Source of the DNA: Archangium violaceum
GTDB taxonomy: Bacteria; Myxococcota; Myxococcia; Myxococcales; Myxococcaceae
Reading direction: 5' to 3'
Length of the DNA stretch: 64,000 nt
NCBI RefSeq assembly: GCF_016887565.1
Contig: NZ_CP069396.1
Coordinates: forward strand, 3,623,001-3,687,000
This document shows, piece by piece, positions 33,719-43,107 of this stretch (within the stretch, counting starts at the first letter, position 1; each line of letters starts with the position of its first letter). The notes below the pieces were generated by a model. That model was given only the letters and a program-made list of their open reading frames with translations. It had not been told where the DNA came from and did not search any database. The position numbers and the translations under genes were made by a program.

Positions 33719-34819
33719 TTACGGCGCCGCCGGATCCAGCAGCGACATGATGTAGCCCGCGCGCTCGTGGCCCCACTTGTTCCACTGCGGGTTCTGCCCG
33801 TTCACGATCTGCGCGTCCGTGAAGTCCGCTCCGCCCGAGCCCGAGCCCGTTCCACCGAAGAAGCCCACCGACACCGTCGACGACAGGTAGTACGTCGGGT
33901 GCGTGTTGTCCGACTGGATGTAGTCGTAGCTCGTGCTCGAGTTGGCGAAGTGCGTGTTCGCGTCGCGCAGCGTCGAGGCCAGCGTGGACGTGATGCGCGT
34001 CACGTAGGCCGCCTCCGTCTCGCCCGTGCGGTAGCGCAGCGCGTCCTGGTCGATCTGCCCGTCACCGTTCGAGTCGTAGTCGGCTCCCATGTACTCGGCG
34101 AACGCATCCGCGCACTTGAAGCCGTACTTCTCCGCCAGGTTGCACGTCCGCCAGTTGCTCTTGGCCAGGTACGGCAGGAACTTGCCGCGCTTGTTGATCT
34201 TGGTCCCGGTCGTGGGATCCGTGCAGTTGGTCTGCACGTTGTCCGCGTCGAAGCCCGGATAGTAGATGTTCATCACGATCTTCGACTTGGCCGCCGTCGC
34301 ATACGTGTTGATGGCCTGCATGGCCTTCTCCGTATACGAGGTGCAGTTGGCCAGCGCCGTGTCCAGGCCCGAATAGCTGCAGGTGCCCGTCTGGTCCGTG
34401 AAGGCAGAGCGCGCCTGCAGGTAGTCGTTGCCGCACATCTCGAACATCACCACGCGGGTGTTGCTCGTCTGCATGTACGAGCGCTCGGAGACGATCTTGT
34501 TGTTGTAGATGTCGCTGGCCACCGCGCCCGACTTCGTGCGGCGGTAGATCTCGATGTTGGAGTTGAAGTCCTTGGCCAGGTACTCCGCCTCCACGTTCGG
34601 CGCCGAGCGCCGCGCCACGCTGCTCAGCGAGCCGTTGTAGCCCGCGAAGATGGAATCACCATACGCCACGACGCGGTACGTCGAGGTCGCTCCGCTGCGG
34701 TTGAGGGTCCACGAAACGTTCTGGTTGATGGTGCTCGCGAGTGCGTCGCTGCCCACCGTGAGGCTGGCCGCGAGCGCAACGGCAAGGGAGACCCCTTGCC
34801 CGTTGATACGAGAGAACAT
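33719..34819 (-). CDS. Secreted SGNH/GDSL-type hydrolase
   Basis: A 366-aa exported esterase-like enzyme (ATG at 34819, AGGAG upstream; signal peptide MFSRINGQGVSLAVALAASL, cleavage after ALAS). Block I is VVAYGDSIFAGY with the nucleophile Ser. The oxyanion Asn is in FEMCGNDYLQ, and the Asp/His pair is in SDNTHPTYYL. Six or more Cys suggest disulfides. DYDSNGDGQIDQD is an EF-hand-like calcium loop inserted in the catalytic domain. The substrate could be an acyl, acetyl or sugar ester. It diverges from the histidine kinase across a 334-bp region with an inverted repeat. Confidence 0.87.
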   Translation of the reverse strand: MFSRINGQGVSLAVALAASLTVGSDALASTINQNVSWTLNRSGATSTYRVVAYGDSIFAGYNGSLSSVARRSAPNVEAEYLAKDFNSNIEIYRRTKSGAVASDIYNNKIVSERSYMQTSNTRVVMFEMCGNDYLQARSAFTDQTGTCSYSGLDTALANCTSYTEKAMQAINTYATAAKSKIVMNIYYPGFDADNVQTNCTDPTTGTKINKRGKFLPYLAKSNWRTCNLAEKYGFKCADAFAEYMGADYDSNGDGQIDQDALRYRTGETEAAYVTRITSTLASTLRDANTHFANSSTSYDYIQSDNTHPTYYLSSTVSVGFFGGTGSGSGGADFTDAQIVNGQNPQWNKWGHERAGYIMSLLDPAAP

Positions 34820-35153
34820 GACGGCTCCTGGAATGTCGGGATTACTTCGTGAAGCGGGGGCTCGGCTGATTCGCCGGCAGCGTGGATATAACAGAAAACT
34901 TGCAGAATAAGAAATGATTGGGAGGCCTGTAATCCCAATAAGCCCACGCCCAAGTGTTTCCTGGTGAAGACTTACGGAACACAACGCGGTGCGGCAGAAG
35001 TGCGGGCCCGGGTCGGTGGCGTCTCCCATGCATCAGTCGTGTCGTCCCCCTGTCGCATGGAGGTGGTGCGCCGTTTCGCGGTACGAGCGTGTGGGCACCG
35101 TTCGTGTATCCGTTGTCGAAGGGGGGGCCGGGGGCACGACGCCTGGCCGGAAC
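34820..35153. other. Divergent intergenic region with inverted repeat
   Basis: No gene is seen. ATTGGGA (34917-34923) and TCCCAAT (34933-34939) form a perfect 7-bp inverted repeat with a 9-bp spacer, inside a locally AT-rich stretch (about 34875-34945). It is placed to regulate the hydrolase, the kinase, or both. The part nearest the kinase is GC-rich and featureless. Confidence 0.45.
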
Positions 35154-37172
35154 ATGTACCGATTGGTTTCCACCACCGCCGCGATGGTGCTCATCCCCGT
35201 GTTGATCGCGGTGGCGGGGCTCGTGGTGGTGCTCCAGGTGGTGCAGCGGGAGCGAGACGCACTGCGTCGTTACACTATTGCCGCCGAGCGGGCCCTGGAT
35301 GCCGAGCATCTGAAGGCGGAGCATGCGTTCGCGCGCCAGGAGATGGACGAGGAGCTCCAGCTGTTGGTGCGCTCCCGGCGGGAAGAGATGGAGTCCGCGC
35401 GGCACGAGGCCCGCCAGTGGATCGACCGTGCGGTGCGGGTGTACCTGCTGGGGGTGCCTTTCGCCATGTCGGTCCTGGTGGCGCAGGCGGTGTTCGTGGT
35501 GCGCGAGGTCCGCCGCACCCGCGAGGCCCGGGAGGTGGCGGAGCGGAACGCCGCGGAACGCGCGGCCTCGGAGGCCCGGTTCGCGGGCATCGTCTCCATC
35601 GCCGTGGATGCCATCATCTCCATCGATGAGGCGCAGCGCATCACCATCTTCAACTCCGGGGCCGAGGCCATCTTCGGCTACAGCGCGTCGGAGGTGCTCG
35701 GACAGCCGTTCGACAGGCTCATCCCGGAGCGCTTCAGGGCCAACCACCATCGGCTCGTCGAAGCCTTCGCCGCGGGGCACGAGCAGGCCCGGGGGATGGG
35801 GGAGCGCCGGCTCGTCCTGGGCCTGCGCAAGAATGGGGAGGAGTTTCCCGCCGAGGCGGCCATCTCCAAGCTCGAGGTGGACGGCAGACGCATCCTGACG
35901 GCCATCCTGCGGGACGTCTCCGTCCGCAAGCGGGTGGAGGAGGAGCAACGCTTCCTGGCGAGGGCTGGAGAAATCCTCTCCTCCTCCCTGGACATCGAGC
36001 GGACGCTCTCCAGTGTCGCCCATGTCGCGGTGCGGTCACTCGCGGACTGGTGTATCGTCTACCTGCTGGAAGGCGAACAGGTGCGCCGGGCCGAGGTGGC
36101 CCATCGCATGCCCGAGCAGCAGGAGCTGGCGGCGGCGGTCCAGCGCATTCCCCTCGGGATGCACCAGCCCCGTCTCGTGCACGAAGTGATGATGCGCCGG
36201 GAGCCGCTGCTCGTTCCCCACGTGTCGGCGGAGCAGCTCACGGCCATGTCGCAGGGCCCCGAGCACCTCGCACTGCTCCAACGATTGGAGCCTCGCTCGC
36301 TCATGTGCATTCCGCTCGTGGCGGGCGAGCGTCCTCTCGGGGCCCTCTTGTTCATCTCCTCCGCGCCCGGGCGCGCCTATGACGCGGTGGACCTGGAGTT
36401 CGCGCGGGGGTTGGGGCGGCTCGCCAGTCTGGCGGTCGAGAACGCGCGCCTGTACCAGTCCGCGCGCCGCGCCACCCAGGCGCGTGACGAGGTGCTGGGC
36501 ATCGTGGCCCATGATCTGCGCAGCCCCTTGAACGCCATCGTCCTCAGCACCCAGTTGATGCAGCGCCAGGTGGAAGCGCGCGGTGGCGGGAACGGCGATC
36601 GGAGCCCGGAGCTGCTGGGGACGATCCTCTCCTCCGCCCGGCGCATGAGCCGGTTGATCGACGACCTGCTGGACGTGACCCGGATGGAGGCGGGGCAGTT
36701 GTCCATCCACCCGAGTCCACAATCCACCGGGGCCCTCCTCCGGGATGCCGTCGAGGCGGCCCGCCCCCAGGCCGGAGCGGTCCAGCTGGTGCTCGGGGAG
36801 ACTCCAGGGTTGCCGCCCGTGCTCGCGGATCGGGACCGGCTCCTGCAAGTCTTCTCCAACCTGCTGGGCAACGCGCTGAAGTTCACCCCGCCTGGAGGTG
36901 AGGTGCGGGTCGGGGCCCGGGTGGAGGACGGGGCGGTCTGCTTCTTCGTGCGTGACACCGGTCCGGGCATCTCCCCGGAGGCGGTCGAGCGCATCTTCGA
37001 TCGCTTCTGGCAGCTCGACCGGGCGGACCGCCGCGGGGCGGGGCTCGGGTTGTCCATCGCCAAGGGCCTCATCGAGGCACATGGCGGGAGGATCCGCGTG
37101 AGCAGCGAGCCGGGTCAGGGCAGCACCTTCTTCTTCACCGTGCCCCTCGCCCATTCCGGAGCTCCGGCCTGA
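35154..37172 (+). CDS. Membrane sensor histidine kinase (PAS-GAF-HisKA-HATPase)
   Basis: A 672-aa kinase from the ATG at 35154. Membrane segments lie at about 11-30 and 95-115 and flank a small helical periplasmic loop. A PAS domain follows (SIAVDAIISIDEAQRITIFN, GYSASEVLGQPFDRLIPERF), then a GAF domain (TLSSVAHVAVRSLADWCIVY, RSLMCIPLVAGERPLGALLF). The HisKA domain has H453 in VAHDLRSPLN, and the ATPase has NLLGNALKF, DTGPGIS and GAGLGLSIAKG. All catalytic boxes are intact. No response regulator is adjacent, so its partner lies elsewhere. Confidence 0.93.
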   Translation: MYRLVSTTAAMVLIPVLIAVAGLVVVLQVVQRERDALRRYTIAAERALDAEHLKAEHAFARQEMDEELQLLVRSRREEMESARHEARQWIDRAVRVYLLGVPFAMSVLVAQAVFVVREVRRTREAREVAERNAAERAASEARFAGIVSIAVDAIISIDEAQRITIFNSGAEAIFGYSASEVLGQPFDRLIPERFRANHHRLVEAFAAGHEQARGMGERRLVLGLRKNGEEFPAEAAISKLEVDGRRILTAILRDVSVRKRVEEEQRFLARAGEILSSSLDIERTLSSVAHVAVRSLADWCIVYLLEGEQVRRAEVAHRMPEQQELAAAVQRIPLGMHQPRLVHEVMMRREPLLVPHVSAEQLTAMSQGPEHLALLQRLEPRSLMCIPLVAGERPLGALLFISSAPGRAYDAVDLEFARGLGRLASLAVENARLYQSARRATQARDEVLGIVAHDLRSPLNAIVLSTQLMQRQVEARGGGNGDRSPELLGTILSSARRMSRLIDDLLDVTRMEAGQLSIHPSPQSTGALLRDAVEAARPQAGAVQLVLGETPGLPPVLADRDRLLQVFSNLLGNALKFTPPGGEVRVGARVEDGAVCFFVRDTGPGISPEAVERIFDRFWQLDRADRRGAGLGLSIAKGLIEAHGGRIRVSSEPGQGSTFFFTVPLAHSGAPA

Positions 37173-37188
37173 AGCTCACACGGGGCGC

Positions 37189-37623
37189 TCAGCGCACCAG
37201 GCGCAGTGCGCGATAGCCCGGTACCTCCGCCGCGCGTGCCTGGACCTCGAACCAGTTGTCCCGGTACGGATGGCGTCCGCGCGCGAACTGCCACAGCGAG
37301 GCGAGGCCGTAGAGGGGAAGGAACAGCGGGCCGAGGAAGAGGGTCTGCACCACGTGCGCGCGCTCGTGACGCATCAGCCGGACCTGCCTGGGGCCGTCCG
37401 CTCCCGCGTAGGCCACCACCGCGCCCACCGCGAAGGCGGTGATGCGGAAGTGGCGCATGTACCAACCGATGGGACTGCCCGGCACGACGACGAAGTGGAG
37501 GATTCCCTCCTCGTCCACCGAGTCGAGCTGCGCGAAGGGCAGGGTCAACAGCAGCCCCACCATCGTCACCGGGAGCGCCCAGAGATAGCCCGCGAGCCAG
37601 AGCACCTTCCTCATGCCGTTCAT
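37189..37623 (-). CDS. Small membrane protein with HExxH motif
   Basis: A 144-aa protein with an N-terminal hydrophobic segment (VLWLAGYLWALPVTMVGLLL), a second one (ITAFAVGAVVAYAG), then RHERAHVVQ, which contains HERAH in the HExxH form of zinc metallopeptidases. It is followed by a hydrophobic stretch and FEVQARAAE, where a Glu could be the third ligand. This layout fits a minimal membrane metallopeptidase but is too short for a confident family. Stand-alone gene, opposite in direction to both flanking genes. Confidence 0.65.
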   Translation of the reverse strand: MNGMRKVLWLAGYLWALPVTMVGLLLTLPFAQLDSVDEEGILHFVVVPGSPIGWYMRHFRITAFAVGAVVAYAGADGPRQVRLMRHERAHVVQTLFLGPLFLPLYGLASLWQFARGRHPYRDNWFEVQARAAEVPGYRALRLVR

Positions 37624-37748
37624 GATGCCAGCTCGCGGGGTGGGAGTTGCGCGCCATGTCCACTCCTCGGGACGGAGCTGGCGTCTTCCTGACAGCTGGC
37701 CGCGAAGGCGGGTCCACCGGACAACCCCCCCGTGTATGACGTCCGGTC

Positions 37749-39107
37749 ATGGCCGATGGTGAAGACACACCTTCCTCGCAGCCGACCCTGGTCCGGCGCA
37801 TGGGACTCGCGGCGTTGATGGTCTACGGCGTGGGGGACATGCTCGGGGCTGGCATCTACGGTCTGATTGGCAAGGCCGCCGGCATCATGGGCAACGCCGT
37901 CTGGTTGGCGTTCACCCTGGCGATGGTCGTCGCCCTGCTGACGGGGTTGAGCTACGCCAACATCGGCTCGCGCTATCCCCGCGCCGCGGGCGCGCCCTAT
38001 GTCGTTCATCGTGCCTTCCGGGCCCCGTTCATCTCGTATGTCATCGGCCTGGGCGTGGCGGCCTCTGGCCTGACGTCCATGGCCACCGGCTCGCGCGTCA
38101 TCGCCGGCTACGTGCAGTCCCTCGGCGCGCGGCTGCCCACCGGAGTCCTGGTCGTCGCGTTCCTGGTGCTGCTGTCGCTCGTCGTCTTCCGCGGCATCCG
38201 CGAGAGCATGTGGATGAACGTCGTGTGTACGACGGTCGAGCTCACCGGGCTGCTGATCGTCATCGGGGTGGGGGTGCGCTACTGGGGCTCGGTGAACTAC
38301 CTCGAGACGCCAGCCGCGGCGGGGGAGGGGAGCGTGGCGGCCGGAATCTCCGCGGGCCTGTTGCTCCAGGGCGCGGTGCTGACGTTCTTCTCGTTCATCG
38401 GCTTCGAGGACATCCTCAACGTCGCCGAGGAGGTGAAGCGTCCCCGGACCACCCTGCCACTGGGGCTGCTCCTGGCGCTGCTGATCGCCACGACCCTCTA
38501 CATCCTGGTGGCGATCTCCGCCGTGTCGGTGCTGCCCTACCAGGAGCTGAGCCAGTCGAAGGCCGCGCTGGTGGACGTGGTGCGCAAGGCGGCGCCCGTC
38601 TTTCCTCCCATCCTCTTCACGGCCATCAGCATCTTCGCGGTCGCCAACACGGCCCTGCTGAACTACGTCATGGGCTCGCGGTTGTTGTATGGCATGGCCC
38701 GTCAGGGATTGCTGCCGGCCTGGCTGGGCCGTGTCCACCCCGGCCGCCGCACGCCCCATGTCGCCATCCTCGTGCTGCTGGGAATCGTGCTCACCCTGGC
38801 CCTGTCGGGGGACATCCGCCAGCTCGCCGACGCCACGTCGCTGCTGCTGCTGGGCGCCTTCGTGCTGGTGAACAGCGCGTTGCTGGTGCTGAAGCTCCGC
38901 CCGGGCGAGCCTCGGGGCGCCTTCGAGGTTCCGGTGTTCGTCCCCGCGGCCGGCGTGTTGGTGTGTCTGGTGATGATCGGCGGCCGGGTCCTCGGCCCCG
39001 AGGCGGATGTCCGCGCGCCGCTCATCGCGGGCGGCATCGTCGTGGGAATCGCCCTGCTGTATGCCCTCCGGCGGCCACGGCACGTGGTGCTGGACGAGGA
39101 GCCGTGA
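37749..39107 (+). CDS. APC-family amino acid permease
   Basis: A 452-aa transporter with about 12 membrane helices. The first helix region, VYGVGDMLGAGIYGLIGKAA, carries the G-xGIY-type unwound segment that binds substrate in APC transporters. SYANIGSRYPRAAGAPYVVHRA and SFIGFEDILNVAEEVKRP are conserved blocks of the amino acid/polyamine branch. It probably imports an amino acid by proton symport or exchange. The substrate cannot be told from sequence. Confidence 0.9.
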   Translation: MADGEDTPSSQPTLVRRMGLAALMVYGVGDMLGAGIYGLIGKAAGIMGNAVWLAFTLAMVVALLTGLSYANIGSRYPRAAGAPYVVHRAFRAPFISYVIGLGVAASGLTSMATGSRVIAGYVQSLGARLPTGVLVVAFLVLLSLVVFRGIRESMWMNVVCTTVELTGLLIVIGVGVRYWGSVNYLETPAAAGEGSVAAGISAGLLLQGAVLTFFSFIGFEDILNVAEEVKRPRTTLPLGLLLALLIATTLYILVAISAVSVLPYQELSQSKAALVDVVRKAAPVFPPILFTAISIFAVANTALLNYVMGSRLLYGMARQGLLPAWLGRVHPGRRTPHVAILVLLGIVLTLALSGDIRQLADATSLLLLGAFVLVNSALLVLKLRPGEPRGAFEVPVFVPAAGVLVCLVMIGGRVLGPEADVRAPLIAGGIVVGIALLYALRRPRHVVLDEEP

Positions 39108-39177
39108 CGTCCGGCCGCCTGCTCCCCGGGCCTGGGGCCAGCATGAACGCGAGGGGCACGTTATAGATTTCCCCCGA

Positions 39178-40041
39178 ATGACCGCCTCCCTGGAACGACC
39201 GTCCGCCCTCGCCGAGACCGAGGGAGCCGATGCCCTGGCCTCGCTGCTGCGGGGCCGCCGTCTCGTGGTGCTCACCGGCGCCGGGTGCAGCACCGAGTCG
39301 GGCATCCCGGACTACCGTGGGCCCGGCACGCGTGCCCGCGCCCGCAACCCCATCCAACACCGCGAGTTCCTCACCCGGCCCGAGGTGCGTGCGCGCTACT
39401 GGGCCCGGAGCCTGCTCGGCTGGCCGCGCTTCTCGTCGGCCCGTCCGAACGCGGCGCACGCGTCGCTCGCGGCCATGGAGCGCCAGGGCCACGTGTCCGG
39501 CCTCATCACCCAGAACGTGGACCGGCTGCACCACGCCGCCGGCAGTCAGCACGTCATCGAGCTCCACGGCGCGCTCGCCCGGGTGCGCTGTCTGGATTGC
39601 GACGCCATCGAGCCCCGGGTGGAGCTGCAGGAGCGGTTGCTCGCGCTCAACCCCGGCTTCTCGGAGCGCGCCGCCGAGCTGCTGCCGGATGGGGATGCCG
39701 AGCTGCCGCTCGAGGCGGTGCGGGCCTTCCAGGTCGCCGGGTGTACCCGCTGTGGCGGGACGCTGAAGCCGGATGTGGTGTTCTTCGGCGACAACGTGCC
39801 TCCGCCCACCGTGGAAGCCGCGTTCGCGATGCTCGAGCGGAGCGATGCGCTGCTGGTGGTGGGCTCGTCCCTGGCCATCTACTCGGGCTTCCGCTTCCTC
39901 CAGCGCGCCGTGGATCGCCACATGCCCATCGGCCTCGTCAACATCGGCGAGTGCCGTGGGGCGGAGCTGGTGGACGTGCGCGTGGAGGCTCGCGCCGGCG
40001 AGGTGCTTCCCCGGCTCGCGGCCGCGCTCGCCGGGGGCTGA
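39178..40041 (+). CDS. Sir2-type NAD-dependent protein deacylase (sirtuin, class II-like)
   Basis: A 287-aa cytoplasmic enzyme with ATG at 39178. The NAD-binding motif is VLTGAGCSTESGIPDYRG; QNVDRLHHAAG and the catalytic His in VIELHG follow. A zinc knuckle has CLDC and CTRCGG, and GDNVPPP plus VVGSSLAIYSGFRF complete the fold. The GCSTESGIPDYR variant and long insert resemble the SIRT4/class II group, which often act as lipoamidases or ADP-ribosyltransferases and not plain deacetylases. The GNAT-family acetyltransferase gene follows 73 bp later on the same strand. Confidence 0.92.
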   Translation: MTASLERPSALAETEGADALASLLRGRRLVVLTGAGCSTESGIPDYRGPGTRARARNPIQHREFLTRPEVRARYWARSLLGWPRFSSARPNAAHASLAAMERQGHVSGLITQNVDRLHHAAGSQHVIELHGALARVRCLDCDAIEPRVELQERLLALNPGFSERAAELLPDGDAELPLEAVRAFQVAGCTRCGGTLKPDVVFFGDNVPPPTVEAAFAMLERSDALLVVGSSLAIYSGFRFLQRAVDRHMPIGLVNIGECRGAELVDVRVEARAGEVLPRLAAALAGG

Positions 40042-40114
40042 GTCCCGAGTCCTGTTGTCTGGCACGGCGCTCCGGGCCAATCTCCCGGCGCCCCCGAAGC
40101 CCCGAGAGGACCGA

Positions 40115-40585
40115 ATGCCCGCAGTCATCCGTCCCGCCACCCCGGAGGATCTCCCGGCGCTGGCCGCCGCGCTGGCGCCACTCCCGCTCTTCAAGGCCTA
40201 TGGTCTGGACGCCACCGCCCTGGCGGGCCGCTTCCGCGGCGCGCTCGAGCGGGGCGAGGGTCTGCTCATGGCCTCCGACGAGAGCGGCCCGGTGGGCGTG
40301 TGCTGGTTCCTCACCCGGGGCACCTTCGGCATCGGCGCCTACCTGCGGACGCTCGCCATCCGGGAGGATCGCCATGGCTCGGGCCTCGGCGCCCAGCTGC
40401 TCGCGGCCTACGAGGCCGGGTGTGGAGAGCCGCCCGGCGGCTACTTCCTGCTCACCTCCGACTTCAACGAGGGCGCGCAGCGCTTCTACCAGCGGCACGG
40501 GTACCAGCAGGTGGGCCAGCTCCCGGGCTTCGCCGCCCCGGGCGTCAGCGAGCTCATCTTCTGGAAGCCCCGCGTCAGGGGATGA
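40115..40585 (+). CDS. GNAT N-acetyltransferase
   Basis: A 156-aa protein with ATG at 40115 (GAGAGGA upstream). IRPATPEDLPALAAAL begins the GNAT fold. The acetyl-CoA loop is IREDRHGSGLGAQLLAAYE (R/Q-x-x-G-x-G/A form), and NEGAQRFYQRHGYQQVG ends it. The substrate is unknown. Cotranscription with the sirtuin is plausible. Its last 11 bases overlap the 3' end of the converging deacetylase gene. Confidence 0.88.
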   Translation: MPAVIRPATPEDLPALAAALAPLPLFKAYGLDATALAGRFRGALERGEGLLMASDESGPVGVCWFLTRGTFGIGAYLRTLAIREDRHGSGLGAQLLAAYEAGCGEPPGGYFLLTSDFNEGAQRFYQRHGYQQVGQLPGFAAPGVSELIFWKPRVRG

Positions 40586-41405
40586 CTTCCGCCACCACGG
40601 GACGAGGCTCCGGCTCGTCCGAGGGCTTGCACGTGGGCCAGGCCGTGTCCTCGAGCAGCGTCTCCACCGTGACGAGCTCGAAGCCGCGCTTGCGCAGTCC
40701 CTTGATGACGTCCGGCAGCGCCTCGGCGGTGGGGAAGCGCTTGTGGTTCATGTGCATCACCACGATGCCTCCGGGGCTCGCCTTCTTCACCACCCAGTCC
40801 ACCAGCCGCTTCGGGCTGATGGTCACGTCCGGATCTCCCGAGGGCAGGTCGAAGTTGAGCGTGACGAGCGACGCCTGGGACGCGAGCCAGGCGACGCGCC
40901 TGTCCACCTCGCCGAAGGGCGGGCGGAAGTACCTGGGGATGCGGCCCGTCAGGTCATACACGACGCGCTGCGTGCGCTGCAGCTCCTCCACCACCTCCTG
41001 GTCATCCTTCACCTGGGGCATGTGAGGGTGCGAGAAGGTGTGGTTGCCGAATTCGAAGCCCGGGTACTGCGCGAGCTCCTGGAGGCGCTTCGGGTTGGCC
41101 AGGGCCCAGCCGCCGCCGATGAAGAGGGTGGCCGGGGTGCTGGTCTCCAGCAGGGTGCGGATGACGCGCTCGTCGTACTCGTTGCGGCGTGTGGTGCAGG
41201 CGTCGAAGGTGAGGGCGATCCGCATCCGGTGGCGGTCACCGTTCGTCACGATGGGCGCCGTCAGGCACGCCGGAGGTCCTTCGGGCGCGGGCGCCTGCGC
41301 CACCTCCTGGGCCGTGTCGGGCTCCTCGGGTGGAATCCATCCGCAGGCGCTCGGCGCGAGCGCCACCAGCGCCAGGAAGAACTGCACGGGAGACCGACGA
41401 GCCAT
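40575..41405 (-). CDS. Polysaccharide deacetylase (NodB-homology), exported
   Basis: A 276-aa protein from the ATG at 41405 with a signal peptide ending in PSACG (possible lipoprotein Cys21). The NodB domain has ALTFDACTTRRNEYD in place of the usual TFDDG, the metal His pair in GNHTFSHPH, RPPFGEVD, and HMNH for the last catalytic His. The replacement of the second Asp of TFDD by Ala is unusual, but TFDAC-type motifs do occur in the family. Likely targets are N- or O-acetyl groups on cell-wall or exopolysaccharide glycans in the periplasm. Confidence 0.87.
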   Translation of the reverse strand: MARRSPVQFFLALVALAPSACGWIPPEEPDTAQEVAQAPAPEGPPACLTAPIVTNGDRHRMRIALTFDACTTRRNEYDERVIRTLLETSTPATLFIGGGWALANPKRLQELAQYPGFEFGNHTFSHPHMPQVKDDQEVVEELQRTQRVVYDLTGRIPRYFRPPFGEVDRRVAWLASQASLVTLNFDLPSGDPDVTISPKRLVDWVVKKASPGGIVVMHMNHKRFPTAEALPDVIKGLRKRGFELVTVETLLEDTAWPTCKPSDEPEPRPVVAEVIP

Positions 41406-41642
41406 GGATGCGGGGCCGCTCCTGTCGTCCGCCCGAAGGCGGAGCCAACGGCGCAGGTATAGCGCGGATGGCTCGGGTCTTGTTGAGTGTGCAACGAGCA
41501 GTGCACCCGTGTGACGGGCCGTGTGGTAACGGCGGCGGAGATTTACGGACTCCTCGAATTCGGATGCCTCCACGGCACCCGCGGGGAGTCTTGACGCGCG
41601 AGGCGAAGCGCGTCCTTCCGGTGGCCCCGGCCCCGTCCGTGC

Positions 41643-42848
41643 TCAGGGACGCGCGTCGGCGAACAGCGTGAGGCTGAGGGAGAGATCCTGGTGCACGTTG
41701 CCCAGGCCCGGGATGTGGCCCTGTTCGCCGAAGGTGCACAGACCCAGCAGGGGAACGCCGGGCAGCAGCCGCGAGAACGTCCGCAGGCCCTCGTCGATGC
41801 GAGGCCCCAGCGCGCCCGCGCACCCGGCGCAGAAGATGAGCGCCGCGCCCTTCACGTCCCGCGCCGTCAGGTCGCCCTGCGCCAGCGCCATGTCGATGAG
41901 GTGGGCCACGTCACCCACCAGCCCCTCGGCGGTGCCGCTCATCAGACACACCTCGTCGTTGGGCTCGATGCGGGCGAAGATGTCCACCGTTCCCTGGTCC
42001 GCGTGGACATGGGCCGGGTGCACCGTCACGTAGTGGTCCCGGGAGTCCAGGCCCCGGCGCACGGCGATGGGCCGCAGCGCCGTCTGCGCCAGGATGTTGC
42101 CCCCCGAGCGCACCTGGTCGTCGATGGAGCCCTCCATCCAGCGCCCCAGCACCTGCGCGGCCGGCTCGCCATCCAGCGTCAGCAGGGTCCGGCCTTCCGT
42201 CCCCGTGGCCCGGGCGTGCACCCCGGTGGGGCTGTAGGGCGTGGACAGCGCCGTTCCGATCCGCACCTCGCCGAAGAGGCCCAGCAGGGACACCCCCGAG
42301 GGAACCGCCCCCTTCTGGGTGAAGACGCTCCACTGTCCGGCGATGGCATGGTCCGCGGCGCTGCCGCCCTGGCACGGCACGTCCGGGCAGACGCTCGCGA
42401 TGCCCTCCAGCATCGCCTCTTCCACTCCGGGCGAGGCGTTGAAGAGGATCATCCGCGGCATCTTCCCGCCCGACTGGCGCACAAGCTCCCGCGCCGCGGC
42501 TTCTCCGGCCCGGCGCCCGTCCGCCTCCGTGGAGTAGGCCACGAAGGCCGTCCCCGGTGCACCTCCCACCAGCATCACCGCCACCGCGCCGAGACCCTCG
42601 TTGCGCACGCCCGCCGGGGTGAGCACGCCCAGCGACGTGGTCACCCCGTGCAGGGGAACACCCTCCAATGCCTCCCGGAAGGCGGCGTGCACCCGCGCGG
42701 CGTCGTAGTCCACCGTCGAGGTGATGTAGGCCGCCTGGGCGGGTGCTCCTCCGAGCTGTGCTCGTGCCTGTTTCACCGCGGACTGGACGGCTTGCTTCAC
42801 ATCCGCCGCGTCTCCGACTCCGACTCCAATCGAGACCGTCATGTTCAT
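41643..42848 (-). CDS. FIST N and C domain sensor protein
   Basis: A 401-aa cytoplasmic protein. The start at 42848 overlaps the stop of the preceding 72-aa gene (ATGA); the ATG at 42842 has better spacing from GGAGG and is also possible. The FIST_N part includes HGVTTSLGVLTPAGV and the FIST_C part PRIDEGLRTFSRLLPGVPLLGLCTFGEQGHIPG. FIST proteins are predicted small-ligand (possibly amino acid) sensors that often feed signal transduction. No kinase or methyl-accepting protein is adjacent. The operon order is ABM, Fe-ADH, 72-aa protein, FIST. Confidence 0.9.
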   Translation of the reverse strand: MNMTVSIGVGVGDAADVKQAVQSAVKQARAQLGGAPAQAAYITSTVDYDAARVHAAFREALEGVPLHGVTTSLGVLTPAGVRNEGLGAVAVMLVGGAPGTAFVAYSTEADGRRAGEAAARELVRQSGGKMPRMILFNASPGVEEAMLEGIASVCPDVPCQGGSAADHAIAGQWSVFTQKGAVPSGVSLLGLFGEVRIGTALSTPYSPTGVHARATGTEGRTLLTLDGEPAAQVLGRWMEGSIDDQVRSGGNILAQTALRPIAVRRGLDSRDHYVTVHPAHVHADQGTVDIFARIEPNDEVCLMSGTAEGLVGDVAHLIDMALAQGDLTARDVKGAALIFCAGCAGALGPRIDEGLRTFSRLLPGVPLLGLCTFGEQGHIPGLGNVHQDLSLSLTLFADARP

Positions 42849-43063
42849 GCCTCCGAGAGAATCTTCTGGAGCTCCTTCAGCTCCTGGATCGTCAACAGTT
42901 GAGGCAGCGCCTGCTCCAGACGCCGCAGGGCATCGGGCGGATCCGGATCATTCGGACCGAAGCTGCGAACATTCACGCCGCTCATCATGATGAGGCGCGC
43001 GACACCGAAGCCGAGCTTGTGCTTTTCGACGAAGGTGGTGATGCGGCTGATCCTGTTGGCCAT
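42845..43063 (-). CDS. Small conserved-looking protein of unknown function (72 aa)
   Basis: ATG at 43063, with AGGAA upstream, and a stop codon overlapping the FIST start. The first half is basic and amphipathic (MANRISRITTFVEKHKLG); the second half has a Pro-rich turn and a helical Leu-rich tail (LRRLEQALPQLLTIQELKEL). No signal peptide. Position between Fe-ADH and FIST, with ribosome-binding site and coupled stop, argues that it is a real gene. It may be a partner of the FIST protein. Family not recognised. Confidence 0.6.
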   Translation of the reverse strand: MANRISRITTFVEKHKLGFGVARLIMMSGVNVRSFGPNDPDPPDALRRLEQALPQLLTIQELKELQKILSEA

Positions 43064-43107
43064 CGGATTCTCTTTCCTCGTTCGCCGGAAGCGCACCGCG
43101 AGGGCAC

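Noticed and set aside
40575-40585. Possible frameshift where the GNAT and deacetylase genes overlap
   Set aside because: The genes are convergent and both end normally; an 11-bp 3' overlap is ordinary in compact genomes.
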